Source: CAWBUW01 sp963792075 (GTDB lineage Bacteria > Chloroflexota > Anaerolineae > Anaerolineales > UBA4823). Taken from it: DNA of 64,000 nt. Shown one piece after another: positions 18,311 to 25,491 of this stretch. Every line of letters begins with the position of its first letter. Positions within the stretch are counted from its first letter, which is position 1. The stretch spans positions 930,001 to 994,000 of the forward strand of contig CAWBUW010000007.1 of the NCBI GenBank assembly GCA_963792075.1. Direction: 5' to 3'. The translations under genes were made by a program, and so were the position numbers. The notes under the pieces were generated by a model. It was not told where the DNA came from. It made no database searches and worked only from the letters and a program-made list of their open reading frames with translations.

Positions 18311-18337
18311 CTCCGGGAATCGCCGTGATGGGGCGGT
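18311..18337 (+). repeat. 27-nt post-stop repeat, copy 1
   Basis: CTCCGGGAATCGCCGTGATG plus GGGCGGT begins 9 bases after the operon's last stop. It matches 58938-58964 at 26 of 27 positions, and that copy lies at nearly the same distance after the htpG stop. A short CGCC/GGCG hairpin is possible. Function is unknown; it may be a 3'-end processing or termination signal. A looser hairpin (GCGGTGC...GCACCGC, about 18333-18371) follows and runs into the end of the convergent gene. Confidence 0.6.
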
Positions 18338-18357
18338 GCCCAATAAACCATAATTTT

Positions 18358-19245
18358 TTAGGGTTGCACCGCGGCAGGCCAGGGAACTTCGACAAACGCG
18401 GTATAGCCGTGCTTTTCTGCTGCGGTGACCCTGGCATGCGAGGCCTGGCTGCATCCCCACTCATCTTGAATGTTTACCTGCGTGGCGTATGATCCGACGG
18501 GCAGAAAAACCAGTGCGCCTCCCTGGCAAACCCAGGCTTCCACCACGTACGGCGTCTGCTCCGAATCGTCTCCCGCGCGCAGGTACAGTGGATTCCACGC
18601 AACGATCACTTCATCCCCATTACGCACAACAGACACCCCCGTCAGTGGACCGTAATAAGGCGAGGGCGGTAAGTCGATATAAGTCGGCGCCACGTTCATC
18701 ACATCCCCCCGGATTTCCAAAAGATCCGCTTTCACCCAGCAGGCATTGCTGCCTCCAATCGCCTGCACCAGCACCCAGGCGCCCGAGTCGGTGCGCCCGA
18801 TGATCTCCAACACGGTATCCAGGTACACGCCATATTTATAGAGATAGGGCGCGCCAGGTCCGTAGCGGCAATTCGCCTGCTCCGCTAACACTTTGCCGCG
18901 CAGCACCACGTAGGTAGGGATAGGGGTCGGCGTTGCGGTCACAGTCGGCGTGGGCGTGGGCGTTTCGGTCGGCTGCAGCGTCTCCGTTGCTGTGGGAGTC
19001 GGCGTCTCTGTTGGCTGCTCTGGTTCCGTGGGAAGAGGCGGGATTTCAGTGTCCACAGCCTGTATGACCGGCTCAGCGGTCAGGGTCTCCGCGAGCAACT
19101 CCCCCGTCTCCTCCGGTGTATCCGTGCCGGCCTGCAGGACTGCCCCCGGCCCAACCTGCAGGTTGCAGGCCATCGCCGCCAGCGCCAGCAAAGCCAATAA
19201 ACCCAGCCAAATCCAGGACCGACGCGCTGTTTGCACTTTTTTCAT
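18358..19245 (-). CDS. SH3-like domain lipoprotein
   Basis: 295 residues. Lipoprotein signal peptide with lipobox AMAC near residue 27, then a long Pro/Thr-rich linker (PTETPTPTATETLQPTETPT) that spans the cell wall. A bacterial SH3-like domain at about 115-180 (ANCRYGPGAPYLYKYGVYLD ... WVLVQ ... CWVKADLLEI) is of the kind that binds cell-wall peptides or other surface ligands. The last 100 residues contain a WVCQGG / Cys-containing beta domain with an immunoglobulin-like look. It starts 6 bp after the NAD(P)HX enzyme stop and so is probably translated from the same message; the functional link is unclear. Confidence 0.8.
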   Translation of the reverse strand: MKKVQTARRSWIWLGLLALLALAAMACNLQVGPGAVLQAGTDTPEETGELLAETLTAEPVIQAVDTEIPPLPTEPEQPTETPTPTATETLQPTETPTPTPTVTATPTPIPTYVVLRGKVLAEQANCRYGPGAPYLYKYGVYLDTVLEIIGRTDSGAWVLVQAIGGSNACWVKADLLEIRGDVMNVAPTYIDLPPSPYYGPLTGVSVVRNGDEVIVAWNPLYLRAGDDSEQTPYVVEAWVCQGGALVFLPVGSYATQVNIQDEWGCSQASHARVTAAEKHGYTAFVEVPWPAAVQP

Positions 19246-19251
19246 CTCTAA

Positions 19252-20874
19252 TTATCGCACCAACCCGTTGAGCACCGGTACGCACGCCGCCAGAACGTCG
19301 CTGGCTAAAACTGAAGCCGAGTTGCCGATGTCTTCCGCCGCGTACAGCCCGGCCTGCGCGTGGATCCATGCCCCTGCCAGCGCCGCATCGAAGGCTTCCA
19401 CGCCCTGCGCGCGCAGTCCCACGATCAGCCCGGCGAGCACGTCCCCTGTGCCTGCCCGGGCCAACGCAGCCGTCGCAACCGGGATGACGGCGGTCTCCCC
19501 TCCTGGCGCGGCGACCACCGTGAAAGCTCCCTTCAACACAACCACGTGCCCCCACAGCTCGGCGTAATGCTCTGCAATCCCGATGCGGTCGCCTTGCAGC
19601 TCCTCTTTGCTTAGCCCGGTCAATACCGCCATCTCCCCGGGGTGCGGGGTCAGCACGCTTAATGGAGGCAGCCGCGCCGGCCAATCCGCCAGGCGCGCCA
19701 GCAGTTTCAAACCATCTGCGTCGATCACCATGGGCGGCAGCTTCACCGCCGGCGGTTTCGCAGTCGTATCCTGGGAGAGAAAACCGATCTTGCTGCGTGC
19801 GGCATGGGGTGCATTGCCCAGCAGTTGTTCCAGGAAGTGCCCCGTGGTCTCTTCCAATCCAAAACCAGGCCCTACCAGCAGCGCCGTGGCGCGGCTGGTG
19901 GAATCCAACACCAAAGGCGCCGCGTTGGCATCGATCACCCCCATTTCCTCCGGCAGCAGCAGCCAGGTGGCTTCAGCCAGCCTCCCCGCCAGCACTGCGT
20001 GCAAGGACTCGGGCACCCCCAGCGTCACCAATCCTGCTCCCACGCGGTAAGCGGCCTCGCCTGCGAGCAGCGCCGCCCCGGTAAAATTGCGCGAACCGGC
20101 CACGATCAGCGCTGTTCCAAAGGTACCCTTATGCGAGTAGCGCGGCCTCCGTGGCAGCAGGTTGCGTATTACAGCCTGGCTCGGCGCAGTACGCCGCACA
20201 GCCTGCCAGGTAGGCGTGTCATCCACTCGCCCGATGTAGGCTACCAGCAGCTCACCCACCAGGTCTGCCGCCGGAAAGCGCAGCAGGCCTTGCTTGATCG
20301 CCGCCATGGTCACGGTGATCTCTGCCGGGATGGTTTCCGGCGCGGCTTCGCCCGTATCGCAGTCCACGCCGGAGGGGCAGTCCACCGCCACCACGTGCGG
20401 CCGCTCATCCAGGCCGGCGATGCGCTCCCGGGCGAAACCGAGCAGTTTCGCCGTATCCTTGCGCAGCGGCAGCCGCAGCCCTGTGCCCAGGATGCCATCC
20501 AGCAGCACCGGGTACGCCTCCAGAAGAACGCCCAGGTGAATAAAATCCTCATCCTCTTCAGCGCAATATACGTCCACAGCCGCTTCGCGTACCCGCAGCA
20601 ACAGTGGATCCGTTTCCGGGCGCTTACGGCCGAGGTAGACACAGGCCTGCCAGCCGCGGACGGCCAGCTTGGCAATGGCTACCAGGGCGTCCCCACCATT
20701 GTTCCCACTTCCAACCAGCGCCAGCACCCGTTTTTGCCCTGGCTCATCGAAGTAGTCGAAGATGTACTGCGCCAGCCCGCTGCCCGCGTTTTCCATCATC
20801 TGGGCATAGGTCAACCCACTGGCGTCTGCCTCGCGTTCGATTTGCTGCATCTCTGCTGCCGTGACGAGTTTCAT
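19252..20874 (-). CDS. nnr: Bifunctional NAD(P)HX epimerase / ADP-dependent NAD(P)HX dehydratase
   Basis: 540 residues, the usual length for the fused repair enzyme. The N-terminal YjeF epimerase half (about 1-215) shows MENAG, the dinucleotide-type loop GSGNNGGDAL and VDCPSGVDCDTGE. The C-terminal ribokinase-like dehydratase half (about 230-535) shows HKGTFGTALIVAGS, AAYRVGAGLVT, DADGL, LTPHPGEMAVL and AGTGDVLAGLI. Together they convert damaged hydrated NADH/NADPH back to the normal cofactor in the cytosol, with the epimerase supplying the S form to the dehydratase. An AGGAGG site precedes the ATG. It is followed closely by the SH3-like lipoprotein gene and diverges from the aldo/keto reductase gene. 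Confidence 0.95.
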   Translation of the reverse strand: MKLVTAAEMQQIEREADASGLTYAQMMENAGSGLAQYIFDYFDEPGQKRVLALVGSGNNGGDALVAIAKLAVRGWQACVYLGRKRPETDPLLLRVREAAVDVYCAEEDEDFIHLGVLLEAYPVLLDGILGTGLRLPLRKDTAKLLGFARERIAGLDERPHVVAVDCPSGVDCDTGEAAPETIPAEITVTMAAIKQGLLRFPAADLVGELLVAYIGRVDDTPTWQAVRRTAPSQAVIRNLLPRRPRYSHKGTFGTALIVAGSRNFTGAALLAGEAAYRVGAGLVTLGVPESLHAVLAGRLAEATWLLLPEEMGVIDANAAPLVLDSTSRATALLVGPGFGLEETTGHFLEQLLGNAPHAARSKIGFLSQDTTAKPPAVKLPPMVIDADGLKLLARLADWPARLPPLSVLTPHPGEMAVLTGLSKEELQGDRIGIAEHYAELWGHVVVLKGAFTVVAAPGGETAVIPVATAALARAGTGDVLAGLIVGLRAQGVEAFDAALAGAWIHAQAGLYAAEDIGNSASVLASDVLAACVPVLNGLVR

Positions 20875-20963
20875 ACAATCCTCCTCTTCTGGAACCTATC
20901 CGGTGTTAAAATTGTATCACATCCACCCACCCCCGCCCTGCTGGCGAGGTATAAAAATATGTC

Positions 20964-21002
20964 AGGGAGCGTGTGTGCAGCGAAGCCGCACACACGCTCC
21001 CT
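20964..21002. repeat. Palindrome between divergent genes, 18-bp stem with one mismatch
   Basis: Arm AGGGAGCGTGTGTGCAGC, loop GAA, arm to 21002; the single mismatch becomes G-U if the minus strand is transcribed. It ends 31 bp before the aldo/keto reductase ATG and is not in a terminator position for either divergent gene. A CCCCCGCCCTGCTGGCG block lies to the left (20930) and AAACCCCTATTTTATTGAA to the right, as in the related elements near 7465 and 56781. Confidence 0.65.
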
Positions 21003-21033
21003 AAACCCCTATTTTATTGAATCAGGAGGAAAA

Positions 21034-22008
21034 ATGGAATACCGACGGTTAGGCAAATCTGGCATCAAGATCGGCGCACTTTCTCTGGGCGCCTGGGTCA
21101 CTTATGGTGGGCAGGTCGGCCAGGAGGTAGCAGAATCCTGCATGGCCGCTGCCCATGATCACGGAGTCAACTTCTTCGATAACGCTGAGGCCTATGCCAA
21201 TGGCAACGCAGAAATCGTGATGGGGAAAGCGATCAAGAAGCTCGGATGGCGCCGCGAAGACCTGGTCATTTCGACCAAAATTTTCTGGGGCGGCAAAGGG
21301 CCGAACAACACCGGCCTGTCGCACAAGCATATCCTCGAAGGGGTCAACAACGCCTTGAAGAGGCTGCAGTTGGATTATGTGGACCTGGTCTTTTGTCACC
21401 GGCCGGACCGCAATACCCCGATCGAAGAAACGGTGCGCGCCATGGACCAGGTGGTCCGTTCGGGCAAAGCCTTCTACTGGGGTACCTCTATGTGGTCAGC
21501 CGCGGAAATCATGCGCGCCGACGGCCTGGCCCGCCAATACGGCCTGACTCCACCGGTCATGGAGCAGCCCCAATACAACATGTTTGAACGCCAGCGCTTC
21601 GAGAAAGAATACGATCTCCTCTACAGCGAGCTGGGCTATGGCACGACCATCTGGAGCCCGCTGGCTTCCGGGCTGCTCTCCGGAAAATACAACAACGGCA
21701 TCCCCGAGGGCAGCCGCGCCACCCTGCCCGGTTATGAATGGCTGAAAAAAGAAGTGATCACCCCAGAGCGCATCAAAAAGGTGAAAAAACTCGTCGCCGT
21801 TTCCGCAGACCTGGGCTGCACCATGTCCCAGATGGCGTTAGCCTGGTGCTTGAAAAACCCGCACGTCAGCACCGTCATCACCGGCGCCAGCAAGCCGGAA
21901 CAGGTCCACGAGAACATGCAGGCGCTGGACGTAGTGCCTAAACTGACCCCGGAAGTGATCGAGCGCATCGAGGCAATCCTGGGGAACAAGCCTAAAGAAG
22001 AAGAGTAA
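21034..22008 (+). CDS. Aldo/keto reductase, Kv-beta / YghZ type
   Basis: 324 residues, a single TIM-barrel domain. The catalytic tetrad is visible: Asp and Tyr in FFDNAEAY, Lys in STKIFWGG, His in VFCHRPD. The C-terminal NADPH-binding signature is SPLASGLLSGKY and TVITGASKPEQVHENM. The presence of QYNMFER and YGLTPPVMEQPQYN places it in the AKR6 group with the voltage-gated potassium channel beta subunits and bacterial YghZ, which reduce small aldehydes and methylglyoxal. The ATG at 21034 has AGGAGGA four bases upstream; the reading frame stays open much further upstream, but only as an antisense shadow of the neighbouring gene. A hairpin terminator follows. Confidence 0.92.
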   Translation: MEYRRLGKSGIKIGALSLGAWVTYGGQVGQEVAESCMAAAHDHGVNFFDNAEAYANGNAEIVMGKAIKKLGWRREDLVISTKIFWGGKGPNNTGLSHKHILEGVNNALKRLQLDYVDLVFCHRPDRNTPIEETVRAMDQVVRSGKAFYWGTSMWSAAEIMRADGLARQYGLTPPVMEQPQYNMFERQRFEKEYDLLYSELGYGTTIWSPLASGLLSGKYNNGIPEGSRATLPGYEWLKKEVITPERIKKVKKLVAVSADLGCTMSQMALAWCLKNPHVSTVITGASKPEQVHENMQALDVVPKLTPEVIERIEAILGNKPKEEE

Positions 22009-22024
22009 ATAGGAACATAATAAC

Positions 22025-22059
22025 AGGCTGACCCCAAAAGAAGCTTTTGGGGTCAGCCT
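22025..22059 (+). terminator. Hairpin after aldo/keto reductase, 16-bp stem
   Basis: Arm AGGCTGACCCCAAAAG, loop AAG, perfect complementary arm to 22059, starting 17 bp after the stop. There is no strong T-run. Position and strength fit termination. Confidence 0.6.
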
Positions 22060-22120
22060 ACCTCAGTCTTATTGCCACTGATTTATTACATGGCTATTAG
22101 CCTAAGGGGGGAGAATCCTG

Positions 22121-22126
22121 TATAAT
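22121..22126 (+). promoter_or_regulatory. Candidate -10 box for the type III R-M operon
   Basis: A perfect TATAAT preceded directly by TG, about 80 bases before the mod ATG. The -35 region (TAGCCT at 17 bases) is weak, so the call rests mainly on the -10 box and position. Confidence 0.35.
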
Positions 22127-23100
22127 GGTTTTCTAGCTCCAGCGTGGTCGATTATATTTTTTCCGGGAAACAAAAACCCATCTTTTCGCAGGAGTAATAC
22201 CAGCGTATGCCCGATCCTAAGAAATTCGAAAAACAGTTCTTCGCCGCCCTGCGCGATATTTTCGTCGGCGCAAAAGTGGAAGGCGATTCCGGCTATGTCA
22301 ATTTGATGCGCATCAAGTCGCGTTACTATGAGCACGGGGTGTTCCCGCAGTTGCAGCGCGATATCCATGACGCTCTGAAGCCTTTCCCTGATTTCCGGGA
22401 AGAGCTGTTTGATAAACTCTACACCTTCTTCCAGCGCTATTTCAGCGAGAGCGGTTCCATTTATTTCCGCTACACCGCCCTGCACCAGAACGTGTACGAG
22501 AAGGTGTACACCGACGACCGGGACGTGATCTTGTTCTGGAAGACCCACATGCTGTATTACGTCAAGACCGACCGCATCTTCACCAGCCTGGCGGTTGAAT
22601 TGGAAGGGGTCAAATTCTTCTTCGACGCCAGCGAGATGGCGCTCAAAAAGTCCAACGAAAAGCGCCAGACGGTCTATACCTTCCGCAAAGCCGAAGCCGA
22701 TGGCACGCTGGTATTCGAGGTAGCCTATTCCGAAAAAGGCAAAACCACCAAGGTGGACGACATTCTAAAGGCAGTCAAGCAAGCCGGGGCAAAGCTGAGC
22801 GACGAAACTCTAGCCCAGGCCTTCCGGGTCTTCGAGAAACAAAGCGAAGTGGATTACTTCATCAACAAAAACGCCTGCGCCTTCTTGCAGGAGCAGTTCG
22901 AGCTGTGGCTGTACCAGTACCTGTTTGCCGGGCAGAACGTATGGAGCGCCGAACGCCTGGCGCAGTTGCAGACGCTCAAAGCCATTGCCTTCAAGGTGAT
23001 CGACTTCATCAGCCAGTTCGAAGACGAGCTGGTCAAGATCTGGAATAAACCCAAATTCGTGCGCAACAGCCACTATCTTCTGACGCTGGATAAGATTGCA

Positions 23101-23133
23101 AATCCCCCCCGGCCCCCCTTAGAAAGGGGGGAA
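23101..23133. repeat. C6/G6 palindromic insert, copy R1 (in frame in mod)
   Basis: AATCCCCCCCGG followed by CCCCCCTT-AGA-AAGGGGGG. It is read in frame as NPPRPPLERGE within the Mod linker; recognisable Mod sequence (KIFFHPGMAAQIEEW) resumes after it. Its GCAAAT + C7 + GG + C6 left side is nearly the inverted copy of R3. Confidence 0.75.
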
Positions 23134-23292
23134 CAAGAGGATTCTGGCATGGTTTTACTGGAGAAAATCTTCTTTCACCCAGGCATGGCCGCTCAAATCG
23201 AAGAATGGCGCGCTTTGGGCATGGTGGGTGATGGTTTTGATCCCGAAGATATTCTATTTACACCTGGTCCAGGTGAACCTTATACCCCAGAT

Positions 23293-23841
23293 ATGTTTGC
23301 GCCCCGGACCATCCGTGACAGCGGTTTACTTTCCAGTCCCTATTTCTTGCCTTACAACCCGAATCTCATCGAGCGCGCCCGTGAACTGCGTAAAAACATG
23401 ACCCCGGCAGAAAGCAAGCTTTGGAACGATTTTTTGCGTGGTTTTCGCTATCCAATTCTACGCCAACGGCCAATTGGTCAATATATTGTTGACTTCTATT
23501 GCGCTCATCTACGCCTGGTCATCGAAATTGACGGGGAAAGCCATTACACGGAAGAAGGGAAATCCTATGACGAGCAGCGCACGCAAGTCTTGGAAGGCTA
23601 CGGCCTGCGTGTTATGCGATTTAAGAATACACAGGTGCTGCAAGATTTGGCAGCAGTGTGCCAGGAAATTGAATCCCCCCTCGCTCCCCCCTTGGAAAGG
23701 GGGGAAGGCGGAAACATTGCTGACACACAAGCCAGTTACCATGCAACTTTCACACCCCCCTTGCAAAGGGGGGCCGGGGGGGATTTTTGCACCCGCAGTA
23801 CCAGTACCTGCCGTTGGATACCAAATATTTTCCCGATCTAG
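23293..23841 (+). CDS. DUF559 endonuclease-like protein inserted in mod
   Basis: 182 residues from ATG 23293, read in the same frame as upstream Mod, so it may also be made as a fusion. Diagnostic DUF559 sequence runs from LPYNPNLIERARELRKNMTP through LWNDFLRGFRYPILRQRPIG, IVDFYCAHLRLVIEIDGESH (Asp, Glu and Asp of the Vsr/PD-D/ExK-type core) to GLRVMRFKNTQVL. The domain ends near 23670; the rest of the frame is translation of palindromes R2 and R3. The insertion lies in the Mod linker between EDILF and HPQYQYLPLD. DUF559 proteins are related to Vsr-type nucleases and often occur as scattered stand-alone genes. Mobility is inference. Confidence 0.8.
   Translation: MFAPRTIRDSGLLSSPYFLPYNPNLIERARELRKNMTPAESKLWNDFLRGFRYPILRQRPIGQYIVDFYCAHLRLVIEIDGESHYTEEGKSYDEQRTQVLEGYGLRVMRFKNTQVLQDLAAVCQEIESPLAPPLERGEGGNIADTQASYHATFTPPLQRGAGGDFCTRSTSTCRWIPNIFPI
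23672..23706. repeat. C6/G6 palindromic insert, copy R2
   Basis: AATCCCCCCTCGCT then CCCCCCTT-GGA-AAGGGGGG-AA at the 3' end of the DUF559 domain, read as SPLAPPLERGEGG. Confidence 0.75.
23755..23785. repeat. C6/G6 palindromic insert, copy R3 (right end of DUF559 insertion)
   Basis: CCCCCCTT-GCA-AAGGGGGG, then CC and G7 with ATT. It is oriented opposite to R1 and R2. Mod-like sequence resumes at about 23790, so R3 marks the right boundary of the inserted segment. Confidence 0.75.
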
Positions 23842-25086
23842 AGCTGGACATCCTGGCGCTGTTCGACGATCTAGACGCCGCCCTGGACGGCTGGCTGGTG
23901 CACAGCGAGAATTACCAAGCGACTCAACACCCTAATGCCGAAGTTTCGAGAACGGGTGAAAGCTACATATATCGATCCGCCATACAACACAGGTGGGGGT
24001 GATTTTATTTATAACGATCAATTCAAGTATTCCAGTTGGCTTACGATGATGAACAACCGCCTTCAGGCTGGGAAAAGCTTCTTGTGCAAGGATGGAGCCA
24101 TCATTACGAGTATTGGTCGAGAGGAAGTATTTGAGCTCGAGCAATTATTTGACTCTATATTTGGTTCTGAAAACCAGATTGGCGATTTGATATGGGAAAA
24201 GGGACGCAAGAACGATGCTAAATATTTCTCTCTTGGGCATGATTATTTATTGGTGTATGCACGCGATGAAAGTTACTTGAGTGCACGGAATACGATTTGG
24301 CGAGAAGAAAAGCCTGGCGCACATGAGAATTCTAGAGGAATATCGCAAATTACAAGTAGTTCATGGCGATGATTTTGAAGCAATACAAAATGGAATTCAG
24401 CAATTTTACGATAGCCTTCCTAAAAACCACATTTCTTTTAAGCATCGGCGTTACAACCGAGTTGATGCGAATGGATTATGGAGAGATGACAATATGTCTT
24501 GGCCTGGGGGAAATGGGCCGCGTTATGATGTTATCCATCCATCTACAAAAATGCCTTGTAAAGTGCCGGATGGCGGCTGGCGGTTTGCTACCCTTGAGAA
24601 ATTCAAGGTGTATGAAGAACATGGTTTTATCCAATATCGGGAGGATCATACGGACCCCCTATTTTGAAGCGATACCTAAACCACGTTTCTACTGACTTTG
24701 ACCCGAATTCAAAGCGGAGAAGAAATACTCTTTCGGACGAAAATGAAGAAGAAGCAAATGTTCAGGTGATGCCCAGTGTTTTTTACAAAAATCAGCAGCC
24801 ACCAGTGCTGGAGTTAAGACATATCATGGGATCTGATGTGTTCAGGAACCCCAAAGACCCAGATGTGATTGAAAGATTGTTTGGTTATATGGCTTCTACG
24901 CGAGATACCTTTCTCGATTTCTTCGCCGGCTCCGGCACCACCGCCCACGCCGTGATGAACCTGAACCGCGCCGATGGCGGCAAACGCAAATACATCCTGG
25001 TGGAGATGGGCGAGCATTTCAACACCGTCATCCTGCCGCGCATCAAAAAGGTGGCCTTTTGCAGCAAATGGAAAGATGGCAAACCG

Positions 25087-25128
25087 AATCCCCCCACTCC
25101 CCCCTTGCAAAGGGGGGCCGGGGGGATT
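25087..25128. repeat. C6/G6 palindromic insert, copy R4 (complete 42-bp unit)
   Basis: AATCCCCCC-ACT-CCCCCCTT-GCA-AAGGGGGG-CC-GGGGGGATT, with nested arms complementary end to end. It lies within the 3' part of mod (NPPTPPLQRGAGG). One more G in the second G-run would restore the Mod frame into SGLSHFVKYYELEQ. Confidence 0.75.
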
Positions 25129-25491
25129 CTGGCCTGTCACACTTCGTCAAATACTATGAATTGGAGCAGTACGAAGACGTGCTGCGCCGCGCCCGCTATC
25201 AAGACGCCGACCTGTTCGATAACCCTTACGAAGATCCCTATCACCGTTATGTCTTCCTGCGCGATGTCAAGATGCTAGATGCGCTGGAAATTGACATCGA
25301 AAAGAACAGCGTGCATTTCCACCCTGAGCGGCTGTATGCAGGTATTGACCTGGCCGAAACGCTCTCCAACCTGCGCGGCAAGTGGATCCGGCGCATCACG
25401 CCGGAGTACGTCGAATTTCAGGATGGCGAACGCCTCAGCCTGAGCGATCCCGATTGGCGCATGCTCAAGCCGCTGGTGTGGTGGCAGTAAG

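Larger units (their letters stand above)
22207..25490 (+). pseudogene. mod: Type III restriction-modification methyltransferase (Mod), interrupted and frame-broken
   Basis: The pieces join into one Mod protein: an N-terminal specificity and linker region (22207 to about 23290), then LPLDTKYFPDLELDILALF (from 23800), DPPYNTGGGDF (motif IV, about 23970), FFAGSGTTAHAVM (motif I, about 24920) and the C-terminal YYELEQYEDVLRRARYQ region. The DPPY-before-FxGxG order marks a beta-class N6-adenine methyltransferase. Breaks: an extra A at about 23922 (GCGACTC for GCGCTC), an extra A at about 24328, a lost base in the C-run near 24655 and a lost G near 25121. In addition a DUF559 gene is inserted at about 23290-23786 and C6/G6 palindromes at 23101 and 25087. 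It may be truly decayed, or partly intact in vivo if the single-base indels are sequencing errors. It partners res, which starts 2 bp later. Confidence 0.85.

Noticed and set aside
18940..19040. Possible tandem DNA repeat element
   Set aside because: It is low-complexity coding for a Pro/Thr-rich lipoprotein linker, common in this kind of genome.
19804..21033. Long plus-strand open frame running into the aldo/keto reductase
   Set aside because: It is the antisense of nnr, lacks protein-like features, and the reductase has its own AGGAGGA and ATG at 21034.
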